This document shows, one piece after another, positions 53,809-63,905 of a stretch of 64,000 bases of DNA. Both the position numbers and the translations under genes were made by a program. A model generated the notes under the pieces. That model was not told where the DNA came from and did not search any database. It saw only the letters and a list, made by a program, of their open reading frames with translations. Origin of the DNA: Iris pallida. Its lineage: Eukaryota; Streptophyta; Magnoliopsida; Asparagales; Iridaceae. Location: assembly GCA_029216955.1 (NCBI GenBank), contig JANAVB010031417.1:19314219-19378218 (forward strand). The letters run 5' to 3'. Each line of letters opens with the position of its first letter. Within the stretch, counting starts at the first letter, position 1.

Positions 53809-54741
53809 ATGGCAAAGCTGTCCAACGGTGTTCCTTTGTACGCCTAGCCATTAGACGTAGATTCAACCATCATTAGAGCCAAACCATTTGGCTTAAGTGG
53901 TAAGTCCGATCGTAAGCAAATATCTGATCCGACCGTAGGCAAATATCTGTCTTCGAATTTTCTTGCTGAAGCACTGGCGTAAAAGCCTTGCTGAAGCTCT
54001 GGTGTAAAAACCTTGCTGAAGCACCGGCGTAAAAGCCTTGCTGAAGCAATGGCGTAAAAGCCTTGTCATATCACTGGCGTAAAAGCCTTTGTGAAGCGCC
54101 GGCGTAAAAGCCTTGCTAAAGCAATGGCGTAAAAGCCTTGTTGAGGCACTGGCGTGAAAGCCTTTGTGAAGCGCCGACGTAAAAGCCTTGCTGAAGCAAT
54201 GGCGTAAAAGCCTTGTTGAGGCACTGGCGTGAAAGCCTTTGTGAAGCGCCGACGTAAAAGCCTTGTTGAAGCACTGGCGTGAAAGCCTTGCCATCTGTTT
54301 TTAGTTAGCGTTTAATACGCATCTGATGATACTTCTGTCTAAAACATTTTTTCTTCGTTGTTTTCTGCAGAAGCTTGGCTGAAGAGCTTTTTCAGAATTG
54401 GCATTGGTGACTTTGACGCTGTGAAGAGCGTTCTTCTGACATCAACATCAGGGAGCTCATGCGCTTTTGACGCGCGAGTCAGACAACTCAGAACTCTTCG
54501 TGGGATAGAAGGGTCTTCTTCTTTTGGTAGAAAGAGCCTTTATACACGGAGAGTTGGATGGTGGAGTCAACTCTACCCCGAAAAATCGGGTAGTAGAGTT
54601 CCTTTCACGGCAGAACTAGGAATTATATCCCAATGCTGGATACATTCCTATCTCCTTTGGAAGGCCGCCCTTAATCCACCAGTTGTATTGGCAGCAACAC
54701 GCCTTCGGGCTGCCATACTCTGGGGTTCTCCTCTCGTCTGA
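53809..54741 (+). pseudogene. Antisense gene 2 of the Tat element, stop in exon 1, copy B
   Basis: Exon 1 53809-53899, intron 53900-54370 (GTAAGT…TTTTCTGCAG), exon 2 54371-54741. Splice sites, uORF (53786-53806) and TATA box (53723-53730) match copy A. Codon 13 is TAG (53845-53847) where copy A has CAG, a C-to-T change. Exon 2 is fully open. If the two copies are alleles, one is intact and one is null. Confidence 0.5.
53962..54286 (+). repeat. 25-bp minisatellite, 13 units, copy B
   Basis: As in copy A but one unit shorter; the penultimate unit type of copy A is missing. Lies wholly within the predicted intron of antisense gene 2. Confidence 0.95.
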
Positions 54742-55487
54742 GAGAGAAGACCAGAGTTTGATTTCTGCTGTTCTGGTTGCCACTGGAGCTCAGACAGTCA
54801 GGAATTGCCACCAACAATGAACCCGTCAAAGAAGATTCGAAGAAGAAATAAATCTCCATTAGGTTATCGTTGTGTGTATAGAATGAAAATCCTAGATATA
54901 ATAGATTTCCATTGTAAAGAAAAGTCTAAGAAATGTAATAGACTTTTATGGTGATATGAGAGTGGAAATGATAATTCTTCTATGCTCAATGATTTGTATC
55001 TATCTGGATGTAATATGGACATGATAGATAATGAAACCTTCTTTTCTGATTTAGAGTACACAATACTATCAGAGGTAATATGGACATGACAGTGTGTGAG
55101 AACTCAAAAGAAAATTAGATTAATTTCTATGCAGAGGTCAAATGGAAAATGATAGATAAGTAGGTAGATTTAGCATTTATCCAGAGGTTATGAAAACATG
55201 ATAAATAACGAATCCCACTTTTTAATCAATTGATAGAAGATTTAAAATCCCTCTCCCAAGAGACAAGAAGTCAGCTTAACCAAACCTTGGTAGCTGGGGA
55301 ATAAGAAGACAGATATTGTGAGCATATACGTCAAAACGGTGGACGAATCAACGTATTTCTTGGGAACAGAAAGGACGATTCAATTCCATAATTAAATGGA
55401 TGAACCTGGTAACATGAACGGACGAGTCTTTTCGGAAATGAAAAGTTGTTTTCAATTTTAGAGACTAGTTCATTAGTAATCCTCCTC
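54742..55487. other. Non-coding spacer between antisense genes 2 and 3, copy B
   Basis: AT-rich, nearly identical to 32352-33097. No coding frame supported. Confidence 0.5.
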
Positions 55488-55544
55488 TATAAATAGGTGA
55501 GAATTCTCTGTAATCATTTTATTCTTATTTCTACTCTATTGGAA

Positions 55545-55838
55545 ATGTCTTCCGAGGATGTACAACAAAAGAATGAAGTCTTCAGGAACATTGAGGACGT
55601 CATTGAGACATGCCCTGCTGAGCCAATAGTGACGGGTCCGACCGAAGTAGACAACAGTTCTTCTACGCCCAAACCACCCCAAGACATCCTTGCTTTCTTA
55701 GTAGAGCCAGAAAAAACTCCTGAAGAAGAAGCATTGAGGATGACCGTCTGTAAAAATTTTATGCGTTCAGGAAACGATGCTTTCTATGCATTGGCTGACT
55801 ATGTATTCAATAAAGAAGGGAGTGGCCCTCGTCCTTAA
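55545..55838 (+). CDS. Antisense gene 3 of the Tat element (97 aa), copy B
   Basis: Starts MSSEDVQQKNEVFRNIEDVI and ends NKEGSGPRP. Acidic, with a Pro/Ser-rich middle (SSSTPKPPQD) and a helical C-terminal third (MTVCKNFMRSGNDAFYALAD). TATAAATA sits 57 bases upstream (55488-55495), and AATAATAATAAAAG with poly(A)-type signals follows the stop. It converges on the end of integrase (stop at 55900), leaving about 60 bp between the two stops. No family was recognised. ATG was chosen at 55545 because the upstream ATG-less extension lies in the leader. Confidence 0.5.
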   Translation: MSSEDVQQKNEVFRNIEDVIETCPAEPIVTGPTEVDNSSSTPKPPQDILAFLVEPEKTPEEEALRMTVCKNFMRSGNDAFYALADYVFNKEGSGPRP

Positions 55839-55899
55839 TCTTTTATCTTGAACAAAAATAATAATAAAAGAAGTTTTATTTTTGTTCTATCTTCTCTTT

Positions 55900-58800
55900 T
55901 TATACATAGTATTTCTTAAGAAATTTGCCATTGATCGGCAGCATGAGTAGATCTCCATTGGGTTTTAACAGCAGATAGGCACCATTGGAGAACACGGACT
56001 CAATTACATACGGGCCTTTCCATTTCGCTAGGAATTTCCCTTTGCTTTTGTGAGTCATCACCATTGGTCTCCGAACAGCTAATACAAGCTCGCCAACTTT
56101 GAATACCCTCTCATTGACTTTACGATTAAAAGTTCGAGATATACGGGCTTGATATAGCTCAATATGCTGTTGTGCTTGAAGACGCTTCTCGTCCAATCCT
56201 TCAAGTTCTTGGAGTCGTAAGCGATCATTATTCTCTGTAGTTAGCTCATTAGCAATAGCAATTCGAAGAGAAGGGATCTGGATTTCCAATGGGAGAACAA
56301 CTTCGCATCCATAAACCAATGAGAATGGTGTAAAACCAGTAGGAGTCCGGACTGTTGTTCGATAAGCCCATAAATATTCTCCAAGTTTCTCATTCCAATC
56401 ACGTTTATTAGAAGAGACAAACTTTTTGAGAAGTTTAATGATTGTCTTATTGAAAGCTTCAGCTAAACCATTAGCAGCTGGATTATAAGCTGTAGAAGCC
56501 AAATTCTGAATTCGATTCTTGTCACAGAATCGATAAAATGCTTGACTAGCAAATTGTGGACCATTGTCATGAATTATCCGTCGAGGAATCCCGAAATGAT
56601 AAATGACATGGTGCTTGATGAAACTGATCACATTAGATGTTTTCACTTCCGCAAGGGGGACTGCTTCTGCCCACTTAGAAAAGTAATCTGTTATAGCTAA
56701 TATGAACCGATGTCCTTTAATAGAAGGAGGATTAATAGGACCAATGACATCCATACCCCAAGCTTCAAAGGGTCAGGAGGCTGCTGTAGGATGTAGAAAT
56801 TTAGACGGCTGATGAATAAAATCAGCATGAATCTGACATGCTTTACATCTTCTGGCATAGTCTACAACATCTGCTATCATAGAGGGCCAATAATACCCCA
56901 TTCTTCGAATGCGATCTTGCAACTTTGGACCCGGTTGATGAGCACCACAGACACCATCATGAGCCTCACGCAGTGTTTGTTTGGCTTCACTTTCTGAGAG
57001 ACAGCGCAGCAAGAGTCCGTCATATGAATGACGATATAGCATATGTAAAGACGAATCATAATAGAATCGAAACGATCGTCTCTTAATTGATGCAGCTTCT
57101 TTAGGATCTTCAGGCAAAATCCCATGAACTACATAATCAATGAATGGAGTTCTCCAATCTTTCTGCTGGGAACTTGCCTCTGTAACATAACTTTGTTCAA
57201 TATGCAGATTACTCTTCACACAGAACAAGTCTCGGTCCAACAAAGTAATTGTATTTTGCCTTCGGATTGGGACAGCCAAGTCTGCAGCTAAGCTGACAAG
57301 AGCATCAGCCTCCACATTCTGAGAACGTGGTACAAATTCAATGAAGAATCCTTTGAATGATAGGACCAACTCGACTACCACCTGATGATAGGGGATGAGA
57401 TCAGGATTTCTGACTTCATAAGTCCCTCTAACTTGATTAACGATCAATTGAGAATCTCCATAAGCCTCTAAGAATTCAATATCCAATTGTTTTGCTACTT
57501 GGAGACCAATCAATAGAGCATTATATTCTGCTACATTGTTAGAGCATGGCTCATTAAGAGAATAGGCACGGTATATGACCATTTTGTCAGGAGAAACCAA
57601 GACAATTCCTACCCCAGAGACAATATTGCCTTTAGGTCCCACTCGTGATGCTCCATCAAAATATAATTGCCATATATCATTCTTTAAAGTCATGTTACAA
57701 TCCACTACTTCGTCTGGAATGTCTTTATATAACTTCGAAGTTTCAGGTATAGGATGGGCAGCTAAGAAATCAGCTAACGCTTGGCCCTTCACTGATTTTT
57801 GAGGCACATAAATAATGTCATAAGGAGTGAGCAACATCGCCCAGGTAGCTAACCTGGAATTAAGAATGCTCGGTTTTCTCATCAATACCCGAATGGAATT
57901 TATTCTGGAGATGACATGAATAGTCTGTCCAGTGACATAATGCCTTATCTTTTTGACGACAAAAACCAAAGCTAGATATTCCTTTTCCACAGGAGTATAT
58001 ATGTGTTCAGCTCCGACCATCATTCTGCTCAGATAATATATTGCTTGTTCATGACCCATATCACTTTTCTGTGCCAGAAGAGCGCCAAGTGAATGATCCA
58101 AGGCTCGAACATATAGCAAAAATGGTCTTCCTATCACCGGAGGTACCAGAACAGGCGGGTTTGTAAGATATTGCTTAATGTCATTGAAGGCTTTTTGACA
58201 CGCTTCATCCCAGACGAAAGATACCCCTTTCTTTAATAGACGGAAGAAAGGTTGATATCTCCCAGAAAGATTAGATATAAATCTTCTGATATAAGCAATA
58301 CGGCCCTGAAAGCCACGGAGTTCTTTCAGATTACGAGGAGGACGCATTTCAAGAATTGCTTTAACCTTATCAGGATCAACATGGATACCTTGAGAGGTAA
58401 TGACAAATTCTAGAAACTTGCCACTAGAAACCCCTAAGAAAGACTTAGTAGGGTTCATTTTCAATTGATATTGGCACATCAATTCCAATACTGTCTTCAA
58501 GTCCTGAATGTGATCATTCTTTGACCGACTTTTAACAGCAATGTCATCTACGTAGCATTCAACTATTTTTCGTCAATGTTCTTGAAAGATATTGCTCATA
58601 GCCCGTTGATATATGGCACCGGCATTTTTAAGACCAAACGGCATAACCGTATAGCAGTAAACCCCAAGGGGTGTTCGAAAAGATGTATGCTTCTCATCTT
58701 CTGGATGCATCTTGATCTGATTGTATCCTGAGAATCCGTCCATGAAAGATATATGTTCAAAACCGCATGTATTGTCTATCATGACATCAGTAATGGAAAG

Positions 58801-59373
58801 TGGAAATTCGTCCTTTGGATAAGCCGTATTAAGATCTCGGTAATCTATACAAACTCGGACTTTTTCGTTCTTCTTCATAACAGGAACAATATTGGCCATC
58901 CAATCTGGGTGTTGTTCTTCACGAACAAAGCCACATGTAATCAGCTTTTTGACTTCTGCTTCAATTGTATCCATCATATCTGGTCTAAAGCGCCGTTGCT
59001 GTTGTTTTACAGGCTTGACATTAGGCAAAATGTTGAGTTTATGAGTAGCAACTTTAGGATCTAGCCCTGGTATATCCTCATAACTCCATGCAAAGTTGTC
59101 AATGTAATCTTTGATAAGTTTTATCAGCTCTTTCTTTTCATCTTCAGAAAGATTCTTACTGATGAATATTGGTTTGGACGTAATTCCATCTTCAACATCA
59201 ATCTGGATAACCTCATCTTCTGTAGGTGGCTGTCGCTGTTCAAAACGAAGTTTCCATTGAGTATCCATCTGTTGAGCCCAAGGATCATTCTCAAATGGCT
59301 CTGATTCATCATCGGCTTGAACCATATTGACTGAGAATATTTGCCCAGATTCACAAAATGAGGAATGAGACAT
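55900..59373 (-). pseudogene. pol: Tat pol: reverse transcriptase, two RNases H and integrase, two in-frame stops (copy B)
   Basis: One continuous frame with TGA at 58573-58575 and TGA at 56773-56775. Domains in order: RT with CIDYRDLNTAYPKDEFPL, MDGFSGYNQI, PFGLKNAGAIYQRAM, and YVDD at 58543-58554, just after the first stop; gypsy-type RNase H around 58250-57850; archaeal-type RNase H around 57690-57280 (LYFDGASR, NVAEYNALL, YGDSQLIVNQV, EADALVSLAADL); integrase HHCC near 56960-56820 (CKACQIHADF); and DDE core with GMDVIGPINPP, IHDNGPQFAS and NGLAEAFNKT, ending near 55900. The second stop replaces a Trp that copy A retains. It copies element RNA and integrates it when functional; this copy is not. 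Confidence 0.9.
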
Positions 59374-60386
59374 ATCGGATTCGATGAATAGAATTTCTTT
59401 CGAATCTGATGATTGCGAAGAGCTAAAAGATAATTCTTCTTGTATATCATCATTGGATCATATCCCAACCCATGACGAGTCTTATGGTAAAGCGGATCAC
59501 CACATAATGGTAGTCGTCTGCCCTTGTCCTGATTGAGACATTGCATAGTCTTTAAATCATACCCCATATTCTGAATGATCTTGATAGATTATTGACTATA
59601 TTTGTCAATTCAGATTCTTCCTTTATCTTTATCCTTCAGATTATCTGTCTGAGTAACAGGGATATTTCTAGCCAGGCCAAACACAATTTGACGCTTGTTT
59701 TTCTTATCAGACGGAACCACGAAATAGGATTCTTCGTGACGTCTGAAAGTTACGCAAGCTCGTGATGAAGCGGCTACAGGAAGCAGATAGGGAGAAGATG
59801 TCAAGAACTTTTGAGCATAAGGTCCGACATCGACATGAGGAGGAAAAGAATTCTCCTTATGATCAATATATAAAATTTCTTCCGGTTCTATGTTGTCTTT
59901 ATATTGATGACTTTGATTATCAGAAGATAAAGTCATTCTCTCAATAAACTTGACAGCCATATACTTGAACAGGAAAACTTCATTGATATCAAAAAGTACA
60001 GAATGATCAATATTTACACCATTTATAATTTGATTGCTACGCTTCAGATTAATCAACAGTGGACCATCATCCGTCTTCTGCATAGATTTGCCAAGATTGA
60101 CAATCAATGGTGATTCTGAATCATTCGTACAAGAAGTACGCCCTTTAACCTTGATCATAAAATGTTAAACTTGGCTCTTAGCAGGAATATTTATTGATCC
60201 CTCAGATGAAGTTTGAGTTCTTCCTTTAACCTTGATTATCAAAGGTTGATCATTGATAGGTTGGGATTGGATTCGTCCCTTGACTATGATCTTCAAAGGT
60301 TGCTCCTCTGGCGGATCTTCATTAATAGACTGATCCTCAGATAATGATTGATCTTCAGCCATGTCTGATATATCTTTCACATGCTC
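59374..60386 (-). pseudogene. Linker between protease and RT of the Tat element, several frames
   Basis: Minus-strand pieces 60380-60165, 60158-59610 and 59567-59374 are separated by stops and single-base shifts. Three VKGR-centred segments recur (KIIVKGRIQS, IIKVKGRTQT, MIKVKGRTSC). Further on is a G-patch-like stretch, NMGYDLKTMQCLNQDKGRRL…GLGYDP, which also has a counterpart in gag-protease (KMGYDFQKAEGLNYDKGIRL). In Ogre-type elements an intron separates protease and RT, so part of this could be intronic; splice sites were not assigned. Confidence 0.6.
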
Positions 60387-62621
60387 TTATTTATAAAGCC
60401 TTGAATCAGAGAAGTAGGCTTCGACACCCTTGAACGGATTGATATCAGCAAACTCAGTTTTCACAACTCCTTGGGAGTCCACATATTTAAAACATTGGTG
60501 AAGAGTTGAAGGCACAATATTGTGCTCATGAATCCACGGTCTTCCAAAAAAAATATTGTAGGATACGTCCGAGTTGATAACATAGAAAGTTACCATAGTT
60601 CGAAGATCACCAATCTGAATTTGCAGACGAATCTTCCCCAGTAGTTTGCTCTTGCCAGAGTTAAAACCGACTATCGTAGTACTAGTGTAAGTCAGCTGAC
60701 TAGTAGGAATCCTCAGGGGTCTTAGCATACTCTGAAGAATTATACTAATTGAAGACCCAGGATCAATATAAATCCTATCAATTTCAGTGGATCCGATATA
60801 TCCAATGTAGCACAGAGGCCTATCATGCTTGTTGTGTTTCAATAGCATATCCTCTTGTGTAAAGGTGATGTTGGGAATTGCTTCCATCACACTATGACAT
60901 TGCGGACATGACACTGGTATATTATCAGGAGTCTTGAGTTGAGCCAAGCATGAATCTGCTTGAAGTAAAGCTTCGCTCAAAGTCTCTCTGCTTTCTCTGG
61001 AAAGGCGAAGCAGTTCAAATATAGATAGTCTAGCCGGAGTATTGGCTAACTGAGCTAGAATGTCAAACTTGTAAGGCTTCATCACCACCCCCTGATTGGA
61101 AGCAGACTTCAATGGGATATCAAAGCGTACTGCCTTCTGTTTCCCCTTTTCAACCATAGACGGTTTAACAGGAGAAGGTTGAACTGGTAGAGTTTCCACT
61201 ATATCTTCTGCTTCTTTGGAGGACCCCTCATGGTCTTTGTGGTACTCTTTTCCAGATCTTGTACCAGCAAAAGTTTCTTCTTCAGACTCAGAAGAAGAAA
61301 GTACCATATTACAGGATTTAGTCTTTCTTTCCTTAGCCTTCTTCTTGTGAGGGTTGTTACGAGGAACTTCAGAACCCAATCCAGCAGTGGAATTCTGATT
61401 TTGAATTTGTAAAGGAAGACGTATTCCTTTATCATAATTCAAACCTTCTGCCTTTTGAAAGTCGTAACCCATCTTCCTCATGAGAAGGACAGATTGCTGA
61501 CTATACAAGTGGATAGGCAGTGAACTTTGGACTGGTGTTTCAGCACAGGAAGAGGAAAAAACCTCTGCAACTACAGGAGAATGAAGCATAGACGTCTTTG
61601 TAGTTAAGGGAGGAGAAGGATTCGGGATACAAGGAGAAATCCCTGTTGGAGCTTTTTTATAAGTAGCAAAGACTTGTTGTGCCCGATATAAAGGAACACT
61701 ATTCATGGCTAGCCACTGCTGATGAGTAAGCTTGAGCTTGGTAGGAGGAGCTAGACTTGGAGGACAGATGTTTAGTCCTTTCAGTCTATCTTCTAGAGGA
61801 AGGCCATCCCATAGATGATCCAAGTCATCAGGATTTGGAATAACATGAGAAATCATGTTGCAGGTTTTGACTTTCTTACCTTTCTTGGATTTTAAAGTTT
61901 TACCTTTATTTTCCAACTCATGTACTAAGTCAGGATGTACCCACATGATTTCACCATTCTTCAAAGTGAGCGGCAACAATCCTGTATTTTCTTCCCTGGC
62001 AGGCGGGATATTCACGATCTTCATCGTCGCCTTCGGAATTGGGATAATTCCATCTGGGACTTGCTGTGGAGGAAAATCCCCGAACTGAAGAGAAACCATA
62101 TTGGTCGTAACCGTATGGTCATCGTTGGTTAAAGCGATAGCGCCACCATTTATCAGCTTTTGGATCTTCTTTTTCAAGACATAGCAAGCACTGGTAGGAT
62201 GATTAATGTATCTATAATAGATACAATATTTGGGATTGTCAGTCAGATTCACCTCATTAGGCCTTTTTGGCTCTGGAATCTGAAGTTTACCACTTTTCAC
62301 CAGACATTGAAATATTCCTGGGATATCACTTTCGTCAAAAGAGTATTCTTCCTTTGGCCTGAAAGACTCCTGATTATTTGGCATCGTTTTGTTCTTGGAA
62401 AGATTGACCATAAGAGTATCTTTTCCTTTCACATTACGATTGCCAGGATTATTGCCAGGATTACTTTTCTTTCCTTTATCTTCTGAAGCGAAAATCATCC
62501 CGTATTCACGAGCCAACCTACCATTGGTCTCGGCAGAAACTGCTGCTATGATAAACGAATCCCAATCTGTGAATTGGGAACCTATAAAGACAGCAATAAT
62601 GGTCGCAGATTCGTCTTGCAT
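60387..62621 (-). CDS. gag: Tat gag C-terminal part and aspartic protease (744 codons)
   Basis: An open minus-strand frame. Near residue 133 is a CX7HX4C knuckle (C133, H141, C146; CIYYRYINHPTSAC), the Tat-type variant of the gag zinc motif. A G-patch-like KMGYDFQKAEGLNYDKG lies in the middle, followed by a basic/acidic linker. The pepsin-like protease at the end has the catalytic DPGSS at about residue 620, and GRPWIHEHNIVPSTLHQC about 70 residues later. The N-terminal start given is only the first Met after a frameshift; the real gag continues upstream in other frames (62640-62975), so this is part of a longer gag-protease polyprotein. Confidence 0.85.
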   Translation of the reverse strand: MQDESATIIAVFIGSQFTDWDSFIIAAVSAETNGRLAREYGMIFASEDKGKKSNPGNNPGNRNVKGKDTLMVNLSKNKTMPNNQESFRPKEEYSFDESDIPGIFQCLVKSGKLQIPEPKRPNEVNLTDNPKYCIYYRYINHPTSACYVLKKKIQKLINGGAIALTNDDHTVTTNMVSLQFGDFPPQQVPDGIIPIPKATMKIVNIPPAREENTGLLPLTLKNGEIMWVHPDLVHELENKGKTLKSKKGKKVKTCNMISHVIPNPDDLDHLWDGLPLEDRLKGLNICPPSLAPPTKLKLTHQQWLAMNSVPLYRAQQVFATYKKAPTGISPCIPNPSPPLTTKTSMLHSPVVAEVFSSSCAETPVQSSLPIHLYSQQSVLLMRKMGYDFQKAEGLNYDKGIRLPLQIQNQNSTAGLGSEVPRNNPHKKKAKERKTKSCNMVLSSSESEEETFAGTRSGKEYHKDHEGSSKEAEDIVETLPVQPSPVKPSMVEKGKQKAVRFDIPLKSASNQGVVMKPYKFDILAQLANTPARLSIFELLRLSRESRETLSEALLQADSCLAQLKTPDNIPVSCPQCHSVMEAIPNITFTQEDMLLKHNKHDRPLCYIGYIGSTEIDRIYIDPGSSISIILQSMLRPLRIPTSQLTYTSTTIVGFNSGKSKLLGKIRLQIQIGDLRTMVTFYVINSDVSYNIFFGRPWIHEHNIVPSTLHQCFKYVDSQGVVKTEFADINPFKGVEAYFSDSRLYK

Positions 62622-62975
62622 GTATCAATCAACGCTGAATCTGGCATACCAGGAGGCATCTTTAGAGTAGCCTGTCGAAAACGTTCAATGAACGTCCGAG
62701 TATCTTCTTTCTCCTTTTGTTTGATTTCTATCAAGGAGGAACATGTTCATGTCCATACCTCCTTCATATAAGCGGGAGAGAAACATTGTCTTGAATTCGT
62801 CAAAAGATGAAATAGAGTTATCGGGTAAGCTACGATACCAGTCGTAAGCTGAACCCGTCAGGCACCCGATGAACACTCGAGTGAGAAGAGCATCATTTTT
62901 CTGCAAGTGTACAGTCATAATATCAAAGTAATTGATATATTGACTGGGAGATGCTTTTCCATCGAATAAAACCAT
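62622..62975 (-). pseudogene. gag: Tat gag core (retrotrans_gag domain), frameshifted
   Basis: 62975-62685 encodes the gag capsid-type motif (FIGCLTGSAYDWYRSLPDNS, then SSFDEFKTMFLSRLY). Between about 62750 and 62640 the frame changes twice: an ERFRQ-type gag stretch is readable in an intermediate frame before the 744-codon frame takes over at 62621. Single-base indels therefore separate capsid and knuckle parts. Confidence 0.8.
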
Positions 62976-63905
62976 GGATTATGGCTTGAACTTCGATGGA
63001 AAGGGTACATCATTCTAATGAGGAGGATAAGGTTGCTTAATTCCTAACCTCTGGAGCTAATTTTTGTGCCTCAAAACTTCAAACTGTACTTTGAGTTCAC
63101 GCACTGCTTGAATGGCTTCACTGGTTTGAGAAAGCACATTTGATTGAATAGTCGTTGGATGTACCGTAACCCCTACTGGAGGTGGTACATCTTCTGGAAT
63201 GATGGGATCTGGAGATGCAGAATTTTGATTAACAGCAGGCTCTTGAATATTCAAAGGTATATCAGCCCCTTGACTATCTTGAGTTTGTGCTGCTACTGGT
63301 ACCGGAGTTATTACTGTAGGTTGAGCAGTTTGCTGATTCAAAATTATCTGATGCATGCTTTGCACCATATTAAGCATATTTTTCAATGATTGCTCCACGA
63401 CAGTGAGACGTTGTTCCGTATTAGCAGATGACGTCTCTGGTTCATCTCCAACAGCGTAGGATTCAACCTCTCTTGAAGATATAGAGGATTAGTATAGAAG
63501 TATGAATCCACACTATCGGTATCAGACTCAAAAGATTGAGTATCCCCCAGCTTCTGAATCAGAAGTTTGTAATTGTCTTTGTCTTCTTGATCGAGTATTC
63601 TGATATACTCCTTCAAAGGAATCAAGAAGCCTGTTGAACTGTTGTTGACCTGGGGTTTGGGACATATTCCGTCTTGGATGTTATCCTCTGTTAGTATGAG
63701 ATGCCATGTTGACTGACACATATGACAGCTCATGTTCTTGGTCTTCAGCTTGATGTTGAGGCGAGTTAAAACTTAAACGATCAAAAACTGACCGTTTTGA
63801 AGCCGAACAACAACAGTTGATCATAACCTGGTGATATTCACAATGATGTTTTTCTTGGGGGAATATTACCGGAGATTGTCTGTTCTTACGTTTTTGCATT
63901 AGCAA
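62976..63905 (-). pseudogene. N-terminal region of the Tat gag polyprotein, broken
   Basis: Minus-strand pieces 63905-63681, 63733-63383 and 63398-63057 overlap in different frames. Features include KRSVFDRL near the start, an acidic Asp/Ser-rich middle, a Gln/Met-rich MVQSMHQIILNQQTAQP segment, and a coiled-coil-like end (EAIQAVRELKVQFEVLRH). It probably represents the gag N-terminus or an extra ORF upstream of gag as in Ogre elements. Frameshifts prevent a firm gene model. Confidence 0.5.

Larger units (their letters stand above)
36127..58532. repeat. Copy B of the 22.4-kb near-identical duplicated segment
   Basis: Collinear with 13692-36113. It contains the same split LTR, LARD, chromovirus 3' end and Tat 3' end in the same order. 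Past 58532 the sequence continues into the rest of the Tat element without a break, which is what copy A would do if it were not cut by the gap. Confidence 0.95.

Noticed and set aside
13692..58532. Genuine 22-kb tandem segmental duplication
   Set aside because: Both breakpoints coincide with the 13-N gap and indels cluster next to it; contig overlap is simpler. Not fully excluded.
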